Source: a bacterium (GTDB taxonomy: Bacteria; Bacillota; Bacilli; Lactobacillales; Streptococcaceae). Taken from it: DNA of 64,000 nt. This document shows positions 40,555-48,800 of this stretch, in pieces. Location: NCBI GenBank assembly GCA_905221345.1, contig CAJNCW010000006.1:1-64000 (forward strand). Direction: 5' to 3'. The translations under genes and the position numbers were made by a program. Every line of letters begins with the position of its first letter. Within the stretch, counting starts at the first letter, position 1. The notes below the pieces were generated by a model. It had not been told where the DNA came from. It was given only the letters and a program-made list of their open reading frames with translations, and did not search any database.

Positions 40555-41592
40555 ATGAAAGCATACACAGAGAGTGTATTTGGAAATCATGAGGGTAAGG
40601 ATGTCTTGGCCTATCGCTTTGAGACGGACAGTGGCTATCAACTAGAAATCATGACCTATGGTGCGACCATCTTGCGCTATGTCACACCTGACAAGGCTGG
40701 GAATTTTGCCAATGTGATTTTGGGCTTTGATGATTTTGATAGCTATGTAGGCAATAGTCCCAAGCATGGAGCAAGTGTAGGTCCTGTAGCGGGTCGTATC
40801 GCGGGTGCGACATTTGAGCTCAATGGCAAGACCTATGACCTTGAAGTCAACAATGCTAGCAACTGTAACCACAGTGGTTCAACAGGTTGGGATGCGAGCT
40901 TGTTTGAATTAACTGAGGTGAGCGACCATGGTTTGACCCTCTACACAGAGCGTACAGACGGGACAGGAGGCTTCCCTGGCAATCTCAAGATCTGGATTAG
41001 CTACCACTTGGAAGAAACTGGTGCCTACGAAATCAGCTACAAGGTAACGACAGATCAGGACACGCTTGTCAATCCAACTAATCACAGCTACTTCAACTTG
41101 TCTGGTGATTTCACGCAGACAATTGACCGCCATGTCTTCCAGCTAAATACGGAGGGCATTTACCCAATCGCTCCAGACGGTGTTCCGGCTAAGACTCCAG
41201 ATGCCAAACGTGATGTGGTTAAACACATCTACAATGGAGCTTTGCTGAACGACATCTTTGCAGAGGAAGATGAGCAAATCCAGTTGGTATCTGGTTTAGA
41301 TCACCCATTTGCCCTTCCTGCCGGTCATGACAATGCTGGTTTCCTTTATGACCAAAACTCAGGTCGCTTCCTACTTTTCAAGGCAGAGGCCCCTTGCTTT
41401 GTGGTCTACACAGCAAACTTTGTGGATGAGAGTGTCATTATCGGCGGCCAGCTAATGGTACAGCACAATGGGATTGCCCTTGAAGCGCAAGCTTTACCAG
41501 ATGCCATTCATAGTGACCTCAAAGACCAAGTCATTCTCAAAGCAGGGCAAACCTTTACCAGCAAAACTCGCTACGAGCTTGTTGTAAAATAA
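40555..41592 (+). CDS. galM: Aldose 1-epimerase (mutarotase)
   Basis: A 345-residue GalM from the ATG at 40555 (AAAGGAGAG upstream); longer frames lack a ribosome site. It shows NHSGSTGWDASLF, NPTNHSYFNLSG with the catalytic His, and the catalytic Glu in HNGIALEAQALPDA. It interconverts alpha and beta galactose before phosphorylation, fitting galactose released by BgaC. Confidence 0.94.
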   Translation: MKAYTESVFGNHEGKDVLAYRFETDSGYQLEIMTYGATILRYVTPDKAGNFANVILGFDDFDSYVGNSPKHGASVGPVAGRIAGATFELNGKTYDLEVNNASNCNHSGSTGWDASLFELTEVSDHGLTLYTERTDGTGGFPGNLKIWISYHLEETGAYEISYKVTTDQDTLVNPTNHSYFNLSGDFTQTIDRHVFQLNTEGIYPIAPDGVPAKTPDAKRDVVKHIYNGALLNDIFAEEDEQIQLVSGLDHPFALPAGHDNAGFLYDQNSGRFLLFKAEAPCFVVYTANFVDESVIIGGQLMVQHNGIALEAQALPDAIHSDLKDQVILKAGQTFTSKTRYELVVK

Positions 41593-41621
41593 AAAGAAGA
41601 GCTGGTTTCCAGCTCTTTTGA
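41593..41621 (+). terminator. Terminator after galM
   Basis: AAGAGCTGG pairs with CCAGCTCTT around TTT, followed by TTGAG. A small but good stem. Confidence 0.75.
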
Positions 41622-41630
41622 GTTGTCTTC

Positions 41631-41659
41631 GTTGACATTTTATCTCAATAGTGTATAAT
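41631..41659 (+). promoter_or_regulatory. Strong promoter of the glyoxalase-family gene
   Basis: Perfect TTGACA (41631-41636) and TATAAT (41654-41659) with 17 bp spacing. The predicted transcript start near 41666 leaves room only for the ATG at 41699 to have a ribosome site. Confidence 0.9.
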
Positions 41660-41698
41660 TGATGTAATTTATGAAGTTACAACAGAAGGAGACACCTA

Positions 41699-42552
41699 AT
41701 GACTTATGCACACCAAAGCCACATTTACCTAGCAGAGGCGGTTTTAAATGTCAAGGACTTGACGAGTCAAACGGCTTTTATCACCAGATTCTTGGTTTGG
41801 AGATTTTGTCTCAAACAGAGACAGAAGTGATTTTGGGACTTGGTCGAAAAGCCTTGGTTCACTTGATTGCGACAGAAAAAGCTGGGGAAGTAAGGGAGCA
41901 TTATGGGCTCTACCATCTGGCGATTTTGTTGCCGACACGAAAAGCCTTGGCAGATGTCTTGAAACACCTAAGTGATTTGCGGATTCCTCTGGTCGGAGGT
42001 GCAGATCATGGATACAGCGAGGCCCTTTATCTAGAGGATTTGGAAGGGAATGGCATTGAACTCTACCGTGATAAGCCAGTTTCTTCATGGGATATTCGAG
42101 AAGACGGCCGCATTATCGGTGTGACCGAGGCCCTCGCGGCACAGGACATTTATGAGTTAGGGGAAAAGGTGGATCCCTTTATCCTAGCTGAAGGGACGAG
42201 AATGGGGCATATCCATTTATCGGTGAAGGATAGTCGTGCGGCGAGCCGGTTTTATCAAAAGGCGTTAGGGTTAGAGGATAAATTCAGTATTCCTAGTGCC
42301 AGTTGGATAGCGGCTGGTCAGTACCATCACCACCTGGCTGTCAACGAATGGGCTGGAAAAGGGCTAGCTCCGCGTGAGCAAGGCTTGCCAGGATTGGCCT
42401 ATTATGTCCTTGAGGTCGAAAGCAAGGAAGAACTCTTGAACATCGTTAAGCAAGCACAAGAGCTAGAAGCACCGATCAAATGGCTAAATTCGAGTGAGTT
42501 GGATCTTGTAGACCCGAATGGAATTGTGACCCGTATTCGCTTAGCACGATGA
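41699..42552 (+). pseudogene. Glyoxalase/dioxygenase-family gene with N-terminal frameshift
   Basis: The proper start is the ATG at 41699 (AAGGAG 7 bp upstream), giving MTYAHQSHIYLAEAVLNVKD...LTSQTAF. The frame is then lost in the T4 run at 41776-41779; one extra T restores A-F-Y-H-Q and the rest of the protein. The C-terminal part holds two vicinal-oxygen-chelate domains (GHIHLSVKDSRAASRFYQKALGL in the second) as in CatE-type glyoxalases. The other open frame begins at an ATG at 41671 without ribosome site, almost at the transcript start, so the gene is probably broken, phase-variable, or a sequencing indel. Confidence 0.82.
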
Positions 42553-42740
42553 GACGAGGAAAACACATTATTTATTTTAGAGACATAGAAAAAGGCGGAT
42601 AAGCTCGCATTCTGTTTTTAGAATGCGGACTTGTTCGCTTTTTTATGAAATGACGAATCCTTTCTTGTCTTTAGCAAAGGTATCTGCCGGGGATATTTTC
42701 CATTTTCTGGGGGTTCATGCTATAATACTAATAAACTTTT
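42553..42740 (+). other. Intergenic region with terminator and extended -10 promoter
   Basis: No gene. A terminator-type double hairpin (CGCATTCT/AGAATGCG within GCGGATAAG/ACTTGTTCGC and T6) covers about 42590-42645 and ends the glyoxalase transcript. TGCTATAAT (42718-42726) is a strong extended -10 with weak -35; its predicted start at about 42733 is directly before a structured RNA segment. Confidence 0.6.
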
Positions 42741-42814
42741 CTTTCTCTAGGAAGGCAAACGCCGAAATCGGCTAGACTACTGGCAATCGTTGTCACGATG
42801 CTTTTAAGAGAAAG
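42741..42814 (+). ncRNA. Candidate structured leader RNA (three-way junction)
   Basis: CTTTCTCT (42741-42748) pairs perfectly with AGAGAAAG (42807-42814). Inside are two hairpins: GCCGA/TCGGC (42761-42772) and GC-ATCGT/ACGAT-GC (42783-42801). All three helices are strong, and the promoter start lies just upstream, with the next start codon 49 bp downstream. I do not recognise a known riboswitch class. It may be a regulatory leader or a small RNA of about 80 nt. Confidence 0.55.
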
Positions 42815-42862
42815 TAGAACTTTGTTTGAACATCCGTATTGAGTTTAGGAAATGGTAATAAG

Positions 42863-43435
42863 ATGGACACAAGTGTAAAAAATTTAATCAGTATGGGCCC
42901 TCTGGAGGACTATTTTATCTATTATGATCTGAAGAATCAAGTATTCTACGGTATAAAACAAGGCATGAATTATTCAGCCATTGCAGCCCCTATTGCAATC
43001 TATTCCTTCCAACGGCTGTCGAAGTTGCTCAACCAAACCTTTGGAGATGTCTCATCCCCTTTCAATTTGATCTTTTTTATCTTGATGTCTCTGTTTTTGA
43101 TTGTCGGGACCATTCTCCTTGCCAAATCTACCCGACGCAACATGAAGACAGATAGATTTAGAAAAGTCCGGCTCACAAAAGCCAATATCAAAACACTTAG
43201 GAGAAAATCTAGATGGACCGTCCTAGTTGAGATTTTTTGTTTTCTCATGATTCTGTTTTCCATCTATCGCTATTTTACCTACTCCGATTTTCAATTTTTG
43301 ATTATTTATATGTTAGGGATATTTTCCCTTGTTTATATGGTCTATGAATTTCAGATGAAAACACGCAAACGACTGTTCAAGGAGCTGATGGAGACATTAC
43401 AGGACGATAGTCGAGGGAAAGAGGGAGACATGTAA
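42863..43435 (+). CDS. Membrane protein of unknown function
   Basis: A 190-residue protein from the ATG at 42863 (AGGAAATGG upstream), starting MDTSVKNLISMGPLEDYFIY. Three or four hydrophobic segments are seen (about 75-95, 125-145, 150-165), with basic loops (RRNMKTDRFRKVRLTK). First gene of a run of similar small membrane proteins and preceded by the structured leader. Not recognised. Confidence 0.7.
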   Translation: MDTSVKNLISMGPLEDYFIYYDLKNQVFYGIKQGMNYSAIAAPIAIYSFQRLSKLLNQTFGDVSSPFNLIFFILMSLFLIVGTILLAKSTRRNMKTDRFRKVRLTKANIKTLRRKSRWTVLVEIFCFLMILFSIYRYFTYSDFQFLIIYMLGIFSLVYMVYEFQMKTRKRLFKELMETLQDDSRGKEGDM

Positions 43436-43436
43436 G

Positions 43437-44105
43437 ATGAGAAAAATCATTTATATAGGCCAAGGATGCCAGCAATCCGTCTACTATAACACAAGGACGA
43501 GAGAGGCTTTAGCGACAGAATCTAGCGCCTCGTCAGAAACCGATGGTGCTATCAGTTCAAAGAAATCCAAGTGGCCTTGGGTTGTCTTCTTTGTTTTCTT
43601 GCTAGTTACTATTATAGGTATTTGGATTCGTTCCTTGCTAGCGCCCTTTAGATTGAGTGAGTGGATGGCACCTATCCATCTAGCCGCTATCCTTTTCGTT
43701 TTTATCGGAAGTGTTTATGGATTTGAAAAACTGTTCTACAGTGGGGCTAAGTCGCTTGTCCCAGCAAGTGAAGAGCAGTTTAAAGAAGCAGTTGAAAGTA
43801 GTAAATTTTGGAAAAAATCTCCGGATAAGGAACCAACAGTCGATAAAATCATCTTGTATCTATTTGTTATCCTCGTTCTTCTATTTGTTTTTGTTATTGT
43901 TGTGTTCTTTGCCATACCTGGGACCTTCATTCCCTACTATGAACATGAATGGTTTGAGCCGTCCATGTTCATGGTGCCAATCGGAGCAACCATTGTTCCA
44001 ATTAGTGTCGTACTGCTCTTATTCCAAAACAACCCTATCCGCTGGCTCTTAGCCGTACGAAAATACAAGCAGGGGAAAGTATTATTTGGGGAAGAGAAGA
44101 ACTAG
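43437..44105 (+). CDS. Membrane protein of unknown function, paralogue A
   Basis: A 222-residue protein starting MRKIIYIGQGCQQSVYYNTR with four predicted membrane helices and the C-terminal motif LFQNNPIRWLLAVRKYKQGK. A very similar second copy follows 115 bp downstream. It starts 1 bp after the preceding gene. The family is not known to me; the shared C-terminal motif could be a fold marker. Confidence 0.7.
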   Translation: MRKIIYIGQGCQQSVYYNTRTREALATESSASSETDGAISSKKSKWPWVVFFVFLLVTIIGIWIRSLLAPFRLSEWMAPIHLAAILFVFIGSVYGFEKLFYSGAKSLVPASEEQFKEAVESSKFWKKSPDKEPTVDKIILYLFVILVLLFVFVIVVFFAIPGTFIPYYEHEWFEPSMFMVPIGATIVPISVVLLLFQNNPIRWLLAVRKYKQGKVLFGEEKN

Positions 44106-44109
44106 AAAC

Positions 44110-44214
44110 ATGAGAGAAACGCTATTACCATTACCAGTGGTTGGTGATGTTTTATCAACAACCTATGATAAAATTGAAGTTTCTGATTATAGTGATTGGT
44201 GGAAACTGTGGTGA
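44110..44214 (+). CDS. 34-residue peptide between paralogues
   Basis: Starts MRETLLPLPVVGDVLSTTYD and ends SDYSDWWKLW. It begins 4 bp after paralogue A and ends 6 bp before paralogue B. It has no clear signal or helix and is acidic with a tryptophan-rich tail. No good ribosome site, so translation depends on coupling with the previous stop. It could be a real small peptide or a remnant. Confidence 0.4.
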   Translation: MRETLLPLPVVGDVLSTTYDKIEVSDYSDWWKLW

Positions 44215-44220
44215 TTTTAT

Positions 44221-44892
44221 ATGAGAAAAATAATTTTTATTGGACAGAGCGGTAATAAGGCCGTTTACTATAATACGTGAACGAGAGAAGCTCTTGTAGC
44301 AGATAAGAGCGCCTTGTTAAATACAGAAGGGGCTAGGAAGACCAATAGTGCTATCATTCCTTTGATGTTTGCTTTTGTTTTTTTGGGTATTATCGGAGGA
44401 TTAGTAGCTATACCTGCATTTTCAGATTTTCGATACAGCAGCTGGATGGTTCCGCCTTATATCGTTGCCCAGTTCTTTGTCTGCTTTGGCTTTATATGGA
44501 TGATGGAAGAGGCCTTGTATAAAGAGGTGAAACAGGTTCAAGGGGCAAGTTCTCAACAGTTCGCGAAAGCTGTTGATTCAAATCTGTTCTGGGACAATTT
44601 CAGCGATAAAAAAGCGACGTTTGGGAAAATGTTGGCTTTTATGATTGTTATGCTATTAGTTTTTATGACTACTATAGTAATATTTGTTGCTACTATCCCA
44701 AGTATTATTGACTCATTCAATAAGCAAGAGACATTTGATATACAAATCTTTTTCTCGCTTTTAGCAGGCCTCTTTCCAGCTGTTTCTTATTTGTTATTAT
44801 TCCAAAACAACCCTATCCGCTGGTTCTTAGCTGTGCGAAAATATGAACAGGGGAAAGTGATATTTAGGGAAGAAATAGAAAAGAGGGAATGA
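44221..44892 (+). pseudogene. Paralogue B with an in-frame stop near its N-terminus
   Basis: The frame begins MRKIIFIGQSGNKAVYYNT and meets TGA at 44278-44280, exactly where paralogue A has AGG (YYNTRTREAL); it then continues TREALVADKS and runs intact to 44892 with the same C-terminal LFQNNPIRWFLAVRKYEQGK. Only one base separates the stop from a sense codon (TGA from CGA or AGA). Residues from an ATG at 44314 could form a shorter protein (192 residues). A recent nonsense mutation, or two-part translation, is likely. Confidence 0.8.
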
Positions 44893-44894
44893 TA

Positions 44895-45557
44895 ATGTCA
44901 CAAGAGAGATATTTGCAGATCAAAAAAGAGCATCAAGTTCGTAAGTTTGTGGGGCTTTTCCTCTTCATTCTTCTCGCTATACTCGATGTTCTACTGGTAT
45001 CAAGTCATTCCAATTATGTCCCGCTTGTAACGGTGGCTATGGTAACGATTGTGCCCTTTAATCATTTTCTACTTGGTCCTCTTAGGAGACAGAAAAAAGC
45101 CATAGAAAAAGAGCATCCAGAATGGAAAATACTCAGTACAAAGGGAGTAAAGGTTCCCTCGGCTGAAGCCAATAAAAGAACCTTGGCTGGTATTGGGATC
45201 TTGATGGCCTTGCTGTTGTCTTTTGGGCTATTCTATAAACCTGTGAAACAGCCGAACGACCAAGTAAACAAGCCGCCTAAGCTTGATTCTAAAGCGCCTG
45301 AAACGTCCAAGTCTTCAGAGTCTGAGTCGTCCAGTTCCTCTAAGACCAAAGAATCCAGTTCCTCAGAGTCGAAATCCTCGTCTTCGACTGAACAAAGTTC
45401 TAAAACCGAAAGTTCAGGAACAAAACCGTCAAAAAGCGAATCCAATAATCCTTATTACCAGATTCCAGGACTTACTGACGAACAGGTGAGAGATATCATA
45501 TCAAAATCGGTGAAAGATTTGAGAGAAAAACAGTCAAAAGAAAAATCCGAAGAGTAG
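44895..45557 (+). CDS. Membrane protein with a serine-rich segment
   Basis: A 220-residue protein from the ATG at 44895, starting MSQERYLQIKKEHQVRKFVG. Two hydrophobic regions (about 18-55 and 95-112) are followed by a low-complexity Ser/Lys/Glu stretch (about 130-185) and a charged C-terminus. The layout suggests a membrane-anchored extracellular Ser-rich tail, perhaps O-glycosylated or wall-spanning, as in small surface proteins. Family not recognised. Confidence 0.68.
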   Translation: MSQERYLQIKKEHQVRKFVGLFLFILLAILDVLLVSSHSNYVPLVTVAMVTIVPFNHFLLGPLRRQKKAIEKEHPEWKILSTKGVKVPSAEANKRTLAGIGILMALLLSFGLFYKPVKQPNDQVNKPPKLDSKAPETSKSSESESSSSSKTKESSSSESKSSSSTEQSSKTESSGTKPSKSESNNPYYQIPGLTDEQVRDIISKSVKDLREKQSKEKSEE

Positions 45558-45633
45558 ACTCGAGGACATCGATGTCCTTTCTGGATGAGTTAGTTTTGAG
45601 ATTTTACTGTATAAAATAACAGGAGGAGTTCAT

Positions 45634-46188
45634 ATGAATAAAGAAGTGATTGGTTTGATAGTTGGGACAATCGTCATCTTCCTATCTTTTGTATTTGTGT
45701 GTGGGACCTTTCTCTATCTCTATCTTCGAGATCAGAAGTTGGTCCGCCTTGCCAAGTCATCCGTTCCTGGAACGGTTATCGGCTATAGCCGTTTTCGTGA
45801 GGGGTATCCACCTATCGTCGAATACACGGTGGATGGGATTGCTTATAAGAAAACCTTGCAGTATTTTATGTTCAAAACGATCACAATTCCGTGGGGGACT
45901 ACTAAATTTTTAAAGGACTATACAAGAGAAGAAATGCTGGCGCCTTCGATCACTCGCTACAGCAACTCCTTTGTTTCCTTCAAACGCTTGATGCAGACCC
46001 ATTTCCCCCTTCATTCGGAGCTGACAGTCTGGTATGATCCAGACAAGCCGAACAGGGCCTATGTCGAACGCTATAGCGGGATGGACAAGTTTTATAAGTG
46101 GTTCGGTATCGGATTTGGACTGGCCCTAGTTCTGGTCTATGGGATAGTAATCCTAGCCTTTTTGTCCAAGATAATAAGGCATAACTAA
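45634..46188 (+). CDS. DUF3592-like membrane protein
   Basis: A 184-residue protein with an N-terminal helix (about 7-30), a soluble middle part and a C-terminal helix (about 155-180). The pattern V-x-G-T-V-I-G-Y-S then VEYTVDGIAYKKTLQY and LTVWYDPDKPNRAYVE is that of DUF3592 proteins. Function is unknown for the family. GGAGGAG precedes the ATG. Confidence 0.72.
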   Translation: MNKEVIGLIVGTIVIFLSFVFVCGTFLYLYLRDQKLVRLAKSSVPGTVIGYSRFREGYPPIVEYTVDGIAYKKTLQYFMFKTITIPWGTTKFLKDYTREEMLAPSITRYSNSFVSFKRLMQTHFPLHSELTVWYDPDKPNRAYVERYSGMDKFYKWFGIGFGLALVLVYGIVILAFLSKIIRHN

Positions 46189-46217
46189 TCGAATACTTGA
46201 TTTCCTGATCGTGCTTC

Positions 46218-46246
46218 AAGGAGAACAGTCTTTGTTCTCCTTTTTC
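46218..46246 (+). terminator. Terminator after the DUF3592-like gene
   Basis: AAGGAGAACA pairs with TGTTCTCCTT, followed by TTTC. A compact stem. Confidence 0.8.
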
Positions 46247-46317
46247 GTGTTCAGCAATCTTTTCTATCCAATACAAAGAAAAGGTTGCCTCCCACAAATA
46301 CAGACAGGAAGTGAATT

Positions 46318-46346
46318 TTGACAAAGGCCCTTATTCGAGATATAAT
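46318..46346 (+). promoter_or_regulatory. Promoter of the CstR-like regulator
   Basis: TTGACA (46318-46323) and TATAAT (46341-46346) with 17 bp spacing, 28 bp before the start codon. Confidence 0.85.
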
Positions 46347-46373
46347 GAAGAAAAAGTGACCAAGGATAAATCA

Positions 46374-46631
46374 ATGACAAACTCAAAGTATATCACACGC
46401 CTGAAGCGTTCAGAGGGTCAGTTGCGTGGGATTCAAAAGATGATTGAAGAAGATCGTGACTGCGCAGATATTGTTACGCAGTTAACAGCAGTGAAATCTA
46501 GCGTTGAGCGCGTGATTGAGATGATCATTACTGAAAATCTCACTGACTGTATCAACCAACCACTAGACGACCCCGAGGCTCAAAAGGAACGCCTAGAAAA
46601 GGCCATCCGATACCTGATTAAACGGAAATAA
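46374..46631 (+). CDS. CsoR-family persulfide sensor, CstR-like
   Basis: An 85-residue all-helical repressor from the ATG at 46374. GQLRGIQKMIEEDRDCADIVTQL holds the first conserved Cys (near 30) and MIITENLTDCINQ the second (near 59). The copper-ligand His of CsoR is absent in the second motif, which instead resembles the ENLxxC pattern of the persulfide sensor CstR. The two rhodanese genes on the opposite strand 0.2-1.2 kb downstream are just what CstR controls in other Firmicutes, supporting reactive-sulfur sensing. Confidence 0.82.
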   Translation: MTNSKYITRLKRSEGQLRGIQKMIEEDRDCADIVTQLTAVKSSVERVIEMIITENLTDCINQPLDDPEAQKERLEKAIRYLIKRK

Positions 46632-46694
46632 ACGAATTTGCTATTGATAAACAATGCAGACAAAGGCATTTAAGTCTATTTCGATAAAGAAATC

Positions 46695-46820
46695 ATGTCG
46701 GACAAATGGATGAGTTCCCCCAATATCAATGAGAAAACCCTCTTTTTGGCTACCGTAGATTTGCTTCGTTTTTTAGAAGTGACGGGCTACGAGCCCTATA
46801 TCAGTGGGTTGCAGAAATGA
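46695..46820 (+). CDS. Short ORF, perhaps a gene remnant
   Basis: A 41-residue frame starting MSDKWMSSPNINEKTLFLAT and ending VTGYEPYISGLQK. The same frame is open a few codons upstream of the ATG, there is no ribosome site, and the protein-like composition suggests the tail of a lost gene. Not recognised. Confidence 0.3.
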   Translation: MSDKWMSSPNINEKTLFLATVDLLRFLEVTGYEPYISGLQK

Positions 46821-46854
46821 AAAAACCGATTAAGGAACTTAATCGGTTTTTTCA
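46820..46854. terminator. Bidirectional terminator before the rhodanese genes
   Basis: AAAAACCGATTAAG and CTTAATCGGTTTTT form a strong stem with T run in both directions, ending the minus-strand rhodanese transcript. Confidence 0.9.
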
Positions 46855-47151
46855 TTATTCTACTTGACCGGGCCAAGCATTCATACCACCTTCTACATTG
46901 ATAACGGTGATGCCTTGGGCGCTTAGAAATTCACAAGCAGATGCGGAACGGACTCCACCTTGACAGATGACATGATATTCCTGGTCAGGTTTGAGTTCTT
47001 TGTAACCTTGCTCCAAGGTACTTAAAGGCAGATTTTTGGCACCTGGTGCATGTCTTGCTTGGAATTCGTGCACTTCACGTACATCGATAAGGTTTAGATT
47101 TTCATTTAGGTATTTTTCATAAAAATCAGCCATGCTGATACTCGTTTCCAT
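46855..47151 (-). CDS. Single-domain rhodanese 1
   Basis: A 98-residue rhodanese. NLIDVREVHEFQARHAPGAKNLPLS is followed by the active-site loop CQGGVRSASAC with the persulfide-carrying cysteine near residue 66. It moves sulfane sulfur between small molecules and proteins. AGAAGGAG precedes the ATG and lies in the tail of the decayed sulfur-enzyme relic upstream. Probably co-transcribed with rhodanese 2 under the operator at 47799-47819. Confidence 0.9.
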   Translation of the reverse strand: METSISMADFYEKYLNENLNLIDVREVHEFQARHAPGAKNLPLSTLEQGYKELKPDQEYHVICQGGVRSASACEFLSAQGITVINVEGGMNAWPGQVE

Positions 47152-47474
47152 ATTTGACTCCTTCTGGATTAGACATTTTATATTGTGAATAAGCGCTATC
47201 AGGGTTTTGGACGGTAAATCCTGCCGCTCGAGGCTACGCTCTGTGATCTAGCTACGCAAAACGCTGATGTAGGCGTCTGATTCATCCAAGTTCTCCCATA
47301 GTTTGTTTAGGGGGATATGAATGGTATCGACCTTGGGTCGGCCCCCTGAAATTCGCCACTTATCCGTACATCTAGGGATTTTTTGCCCTTAGTCAGATCG
47401 TCTTTGAGCTGACACCATTGGATATTATCGCTCAGAACTTCGATAAGGTTCAAGGCTGTGTAGCCAATTATTTT
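47152..47474 (-). pseudogene. Decayed C-terminus of a CoA-disulfide reductase/rhodanese fusion
   Basis: The minus strand carries protein-like pieces in changing frames: KIIGYTALNLIEVLSDNIQW (47474 down), then KSLDVRISGEFQGAD, then after a shift VDTIHIPLNKLWENLDESDA, and finally AAGFTVQNPDSAYSQYKMSN. In order these match the end of a reductase dimer domain and the rhodanese domain of CoADR-RHD enzymes, with at least two frameshifts. It sits between the two rhodanese genes, so the locus was once a three-gene sulfur operon and has lost its reductase. Confidence 0.75.
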
Positions 47475-47480
47475 ATGCTT

Positions 47481-47786
47481 CTAGATGACCTTGCCTGTCC
47501 AAGCGCTCATACCGCCTCGGACATTGATGACATCGTAGCCTTTTTTCTTTAGCTTTTTCGCAGCTAGTTTGCTTCGTACACCAGAGTGACAAATGACATA
47601 AAGTGTTTCTTTTGTCGCAGGTGTGTAAGAACCGATTTCCGTTAAAGGAACATTTTTGGCATTTTTGATATGACCTCTACGGAATTCCATAGGCGTCCGA
47701 ACATCTAGTAGCTGAATCGGTTCTCTGAGTTTGGCTTCTAACTCGCTGGTAGAAATACTGTCAATTTTTGTAAATAAGTGAAACAT
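47481..47786 (-). CDS. Single-domain rhodanese 2
   Basis: A 101-residue rhodanese from the ATG at 47786, with GGAGGTG just upstream (an in-frame GTG at 47798 would place the ribosome site inside the gene). PIQLLDVRTPMEFRRGHIKNAKNVPL is followed by the active loop CHSGVRSKLAA. First gene of the minus-strand operon, directly behind a CsoR/CstR-type operator. Confidence 0.9.
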   Translation of the reverse strand: MFHLFTKIDSISTSELEAKLREPIQLLDVRTPMEFRRGHIKNAKNVPLTEIGSYTPATKETLYVICHSGVRSKLAAKKLKKKGYDVINVRGGMSAWTGKVI

Positions 47787-47798
47787 AGGCACCTCCAC

Positions 47799-47819
47799 AT
47801 ATACCCTTATGGGGTATAT
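47799..47819 (-). promoter_or_regulatory. CsoR/CstR-type operator before the rhodanese operon
   Basis: ATATACCC and GGGTATAT form a perfect palindrome around five bases (TTATG). This is the known architecture of CsoR/CstR operators (ATACCC..GGGTAT with G/C core). It lies immediately upstream of the rhodanese 2 ribosome site, and the matching repressor gene is 1.2 kb away. Confidence 0.85.
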
Positions 47820-47961
47820 TAAACCATGAAGTCAATCTTTTGTCAAGCAAGTTGTTTTGACTTGGGAGGGGATTGGTTTTGAGAGTTTAGAAAGCAGGCT
47901 ATTCTTGACCTTTCAAAGGCTTTTTGATATGATGGGTCCAAATTAAGTGTGAGGTGATAAG

Positions 47962-48525
47962 ATGACTAGCGAATACCAGAAAATGATAGCAGGGGAGCCT
48001 TACTGTCCGTCGGATTCTGAATTACGGACCTTGGCGCAGGCTTCTCGCCAAAAACAGGCTGCCTTTAACAAGGAAGAAGATCCCTTGAAGGGAGCAGAGA
48101 TTATCAAGACTTGGTTTGGCTCAACTGGGCAAAATCTCTATGTCAATCCACGCTTGGTGGTCGATTATGGAGTCAATATCCATCTAGGGGAAAATTTTTA
48201 TTCTAATTGGAACTTGACCATGCTGGATGTTTGTACGATTCGCATCGGGAACAACGCCATGCTTGGCCCCAACTGTCAGTTTTTAACCCCACTCCATCCA
48301 CTGGATCCGGATGAACGCAATTCAGGGGTCGAATATGGCAAGCCCATCACCATTGGAGATAATTTCTGGGCTGGAGGTGGCGTCATTGTCCTTCCTGGAG
48401 TGACACTGGGAAATAATGTCGTTGCAGGAGCAGGGGCCGTAATCACCAAGTCCTTCGGAGACAATGTCGTCCTAGGTGGGAATCCTGCGCGTGTTATCAA
48501 GGAAATCCCAATAAAAGAAAACTAA
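47962..48525 (+). CDS. maa: Maltose/galactoside-type O-acetyltransferase
   Basis: A 187-residue left-handed beta-helix acetyltransferase with the Maa N-terminal segment (SEYQKMIAGEPYCPSDSEL) and hexapeptide repeats from about 70, including the catalytic His in LTPLHPLDPDER and GDNFWAGGGVIVLPGVTLG. It transfers acetyl from acetyl-CoA to sugars; the physiological substrate is not certain. Monocistronic with its own terminator. Confidence 0.9.
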   Translation: MTSEYQKMIAGEPYCPSDSELRTLAQASRQKQAAFNKEEDPLKGAEIIKTWFGSTGQNLYVNPRLVVDYGVNIHLGENFYSNWNLTMLDVCTIRIGNNAMLGPNCQFLTPLHPLDPDERNSGVEYGKPITIGDNFWAGGGVIVLPGVTLGNNVVAGAGAVITKSFGDNVVLGGNPARVIKEIPIKEN

Positions 48526-48554
48526 AAAGAACAGCTTGGGCTGTTCTTTTTATA
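48526..48554 (+). terminator. Terminator after maa
   Basis: AAAAGAACAGC pairs with GCTGTTCTTTT around TTGG, followed by T-rich sequence. Confidence 0.85.
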
Positions 48555-48800
48555 ATCTTTATCTTAGTCTTATAGATTTTTCTTTTTTGGCTTTTTGGGT
48601 TAGAGTGACATCGCACTTGGGGATGTTGCTTTTAAAAACTATTAAATGCATTTTAGTACTCTCAAATTGTTTCTAGTAGCCTTTTCAAAAGAATACTGAG
48701 CGAAACTGAATTTAAGGAAACTTTCAGAAAAGTTTTAGTTTTGTTTCAGGAATCTTCTGTAGACTGTCTAGCTATATCATACGAAGGAGAGGAAAAAGGC

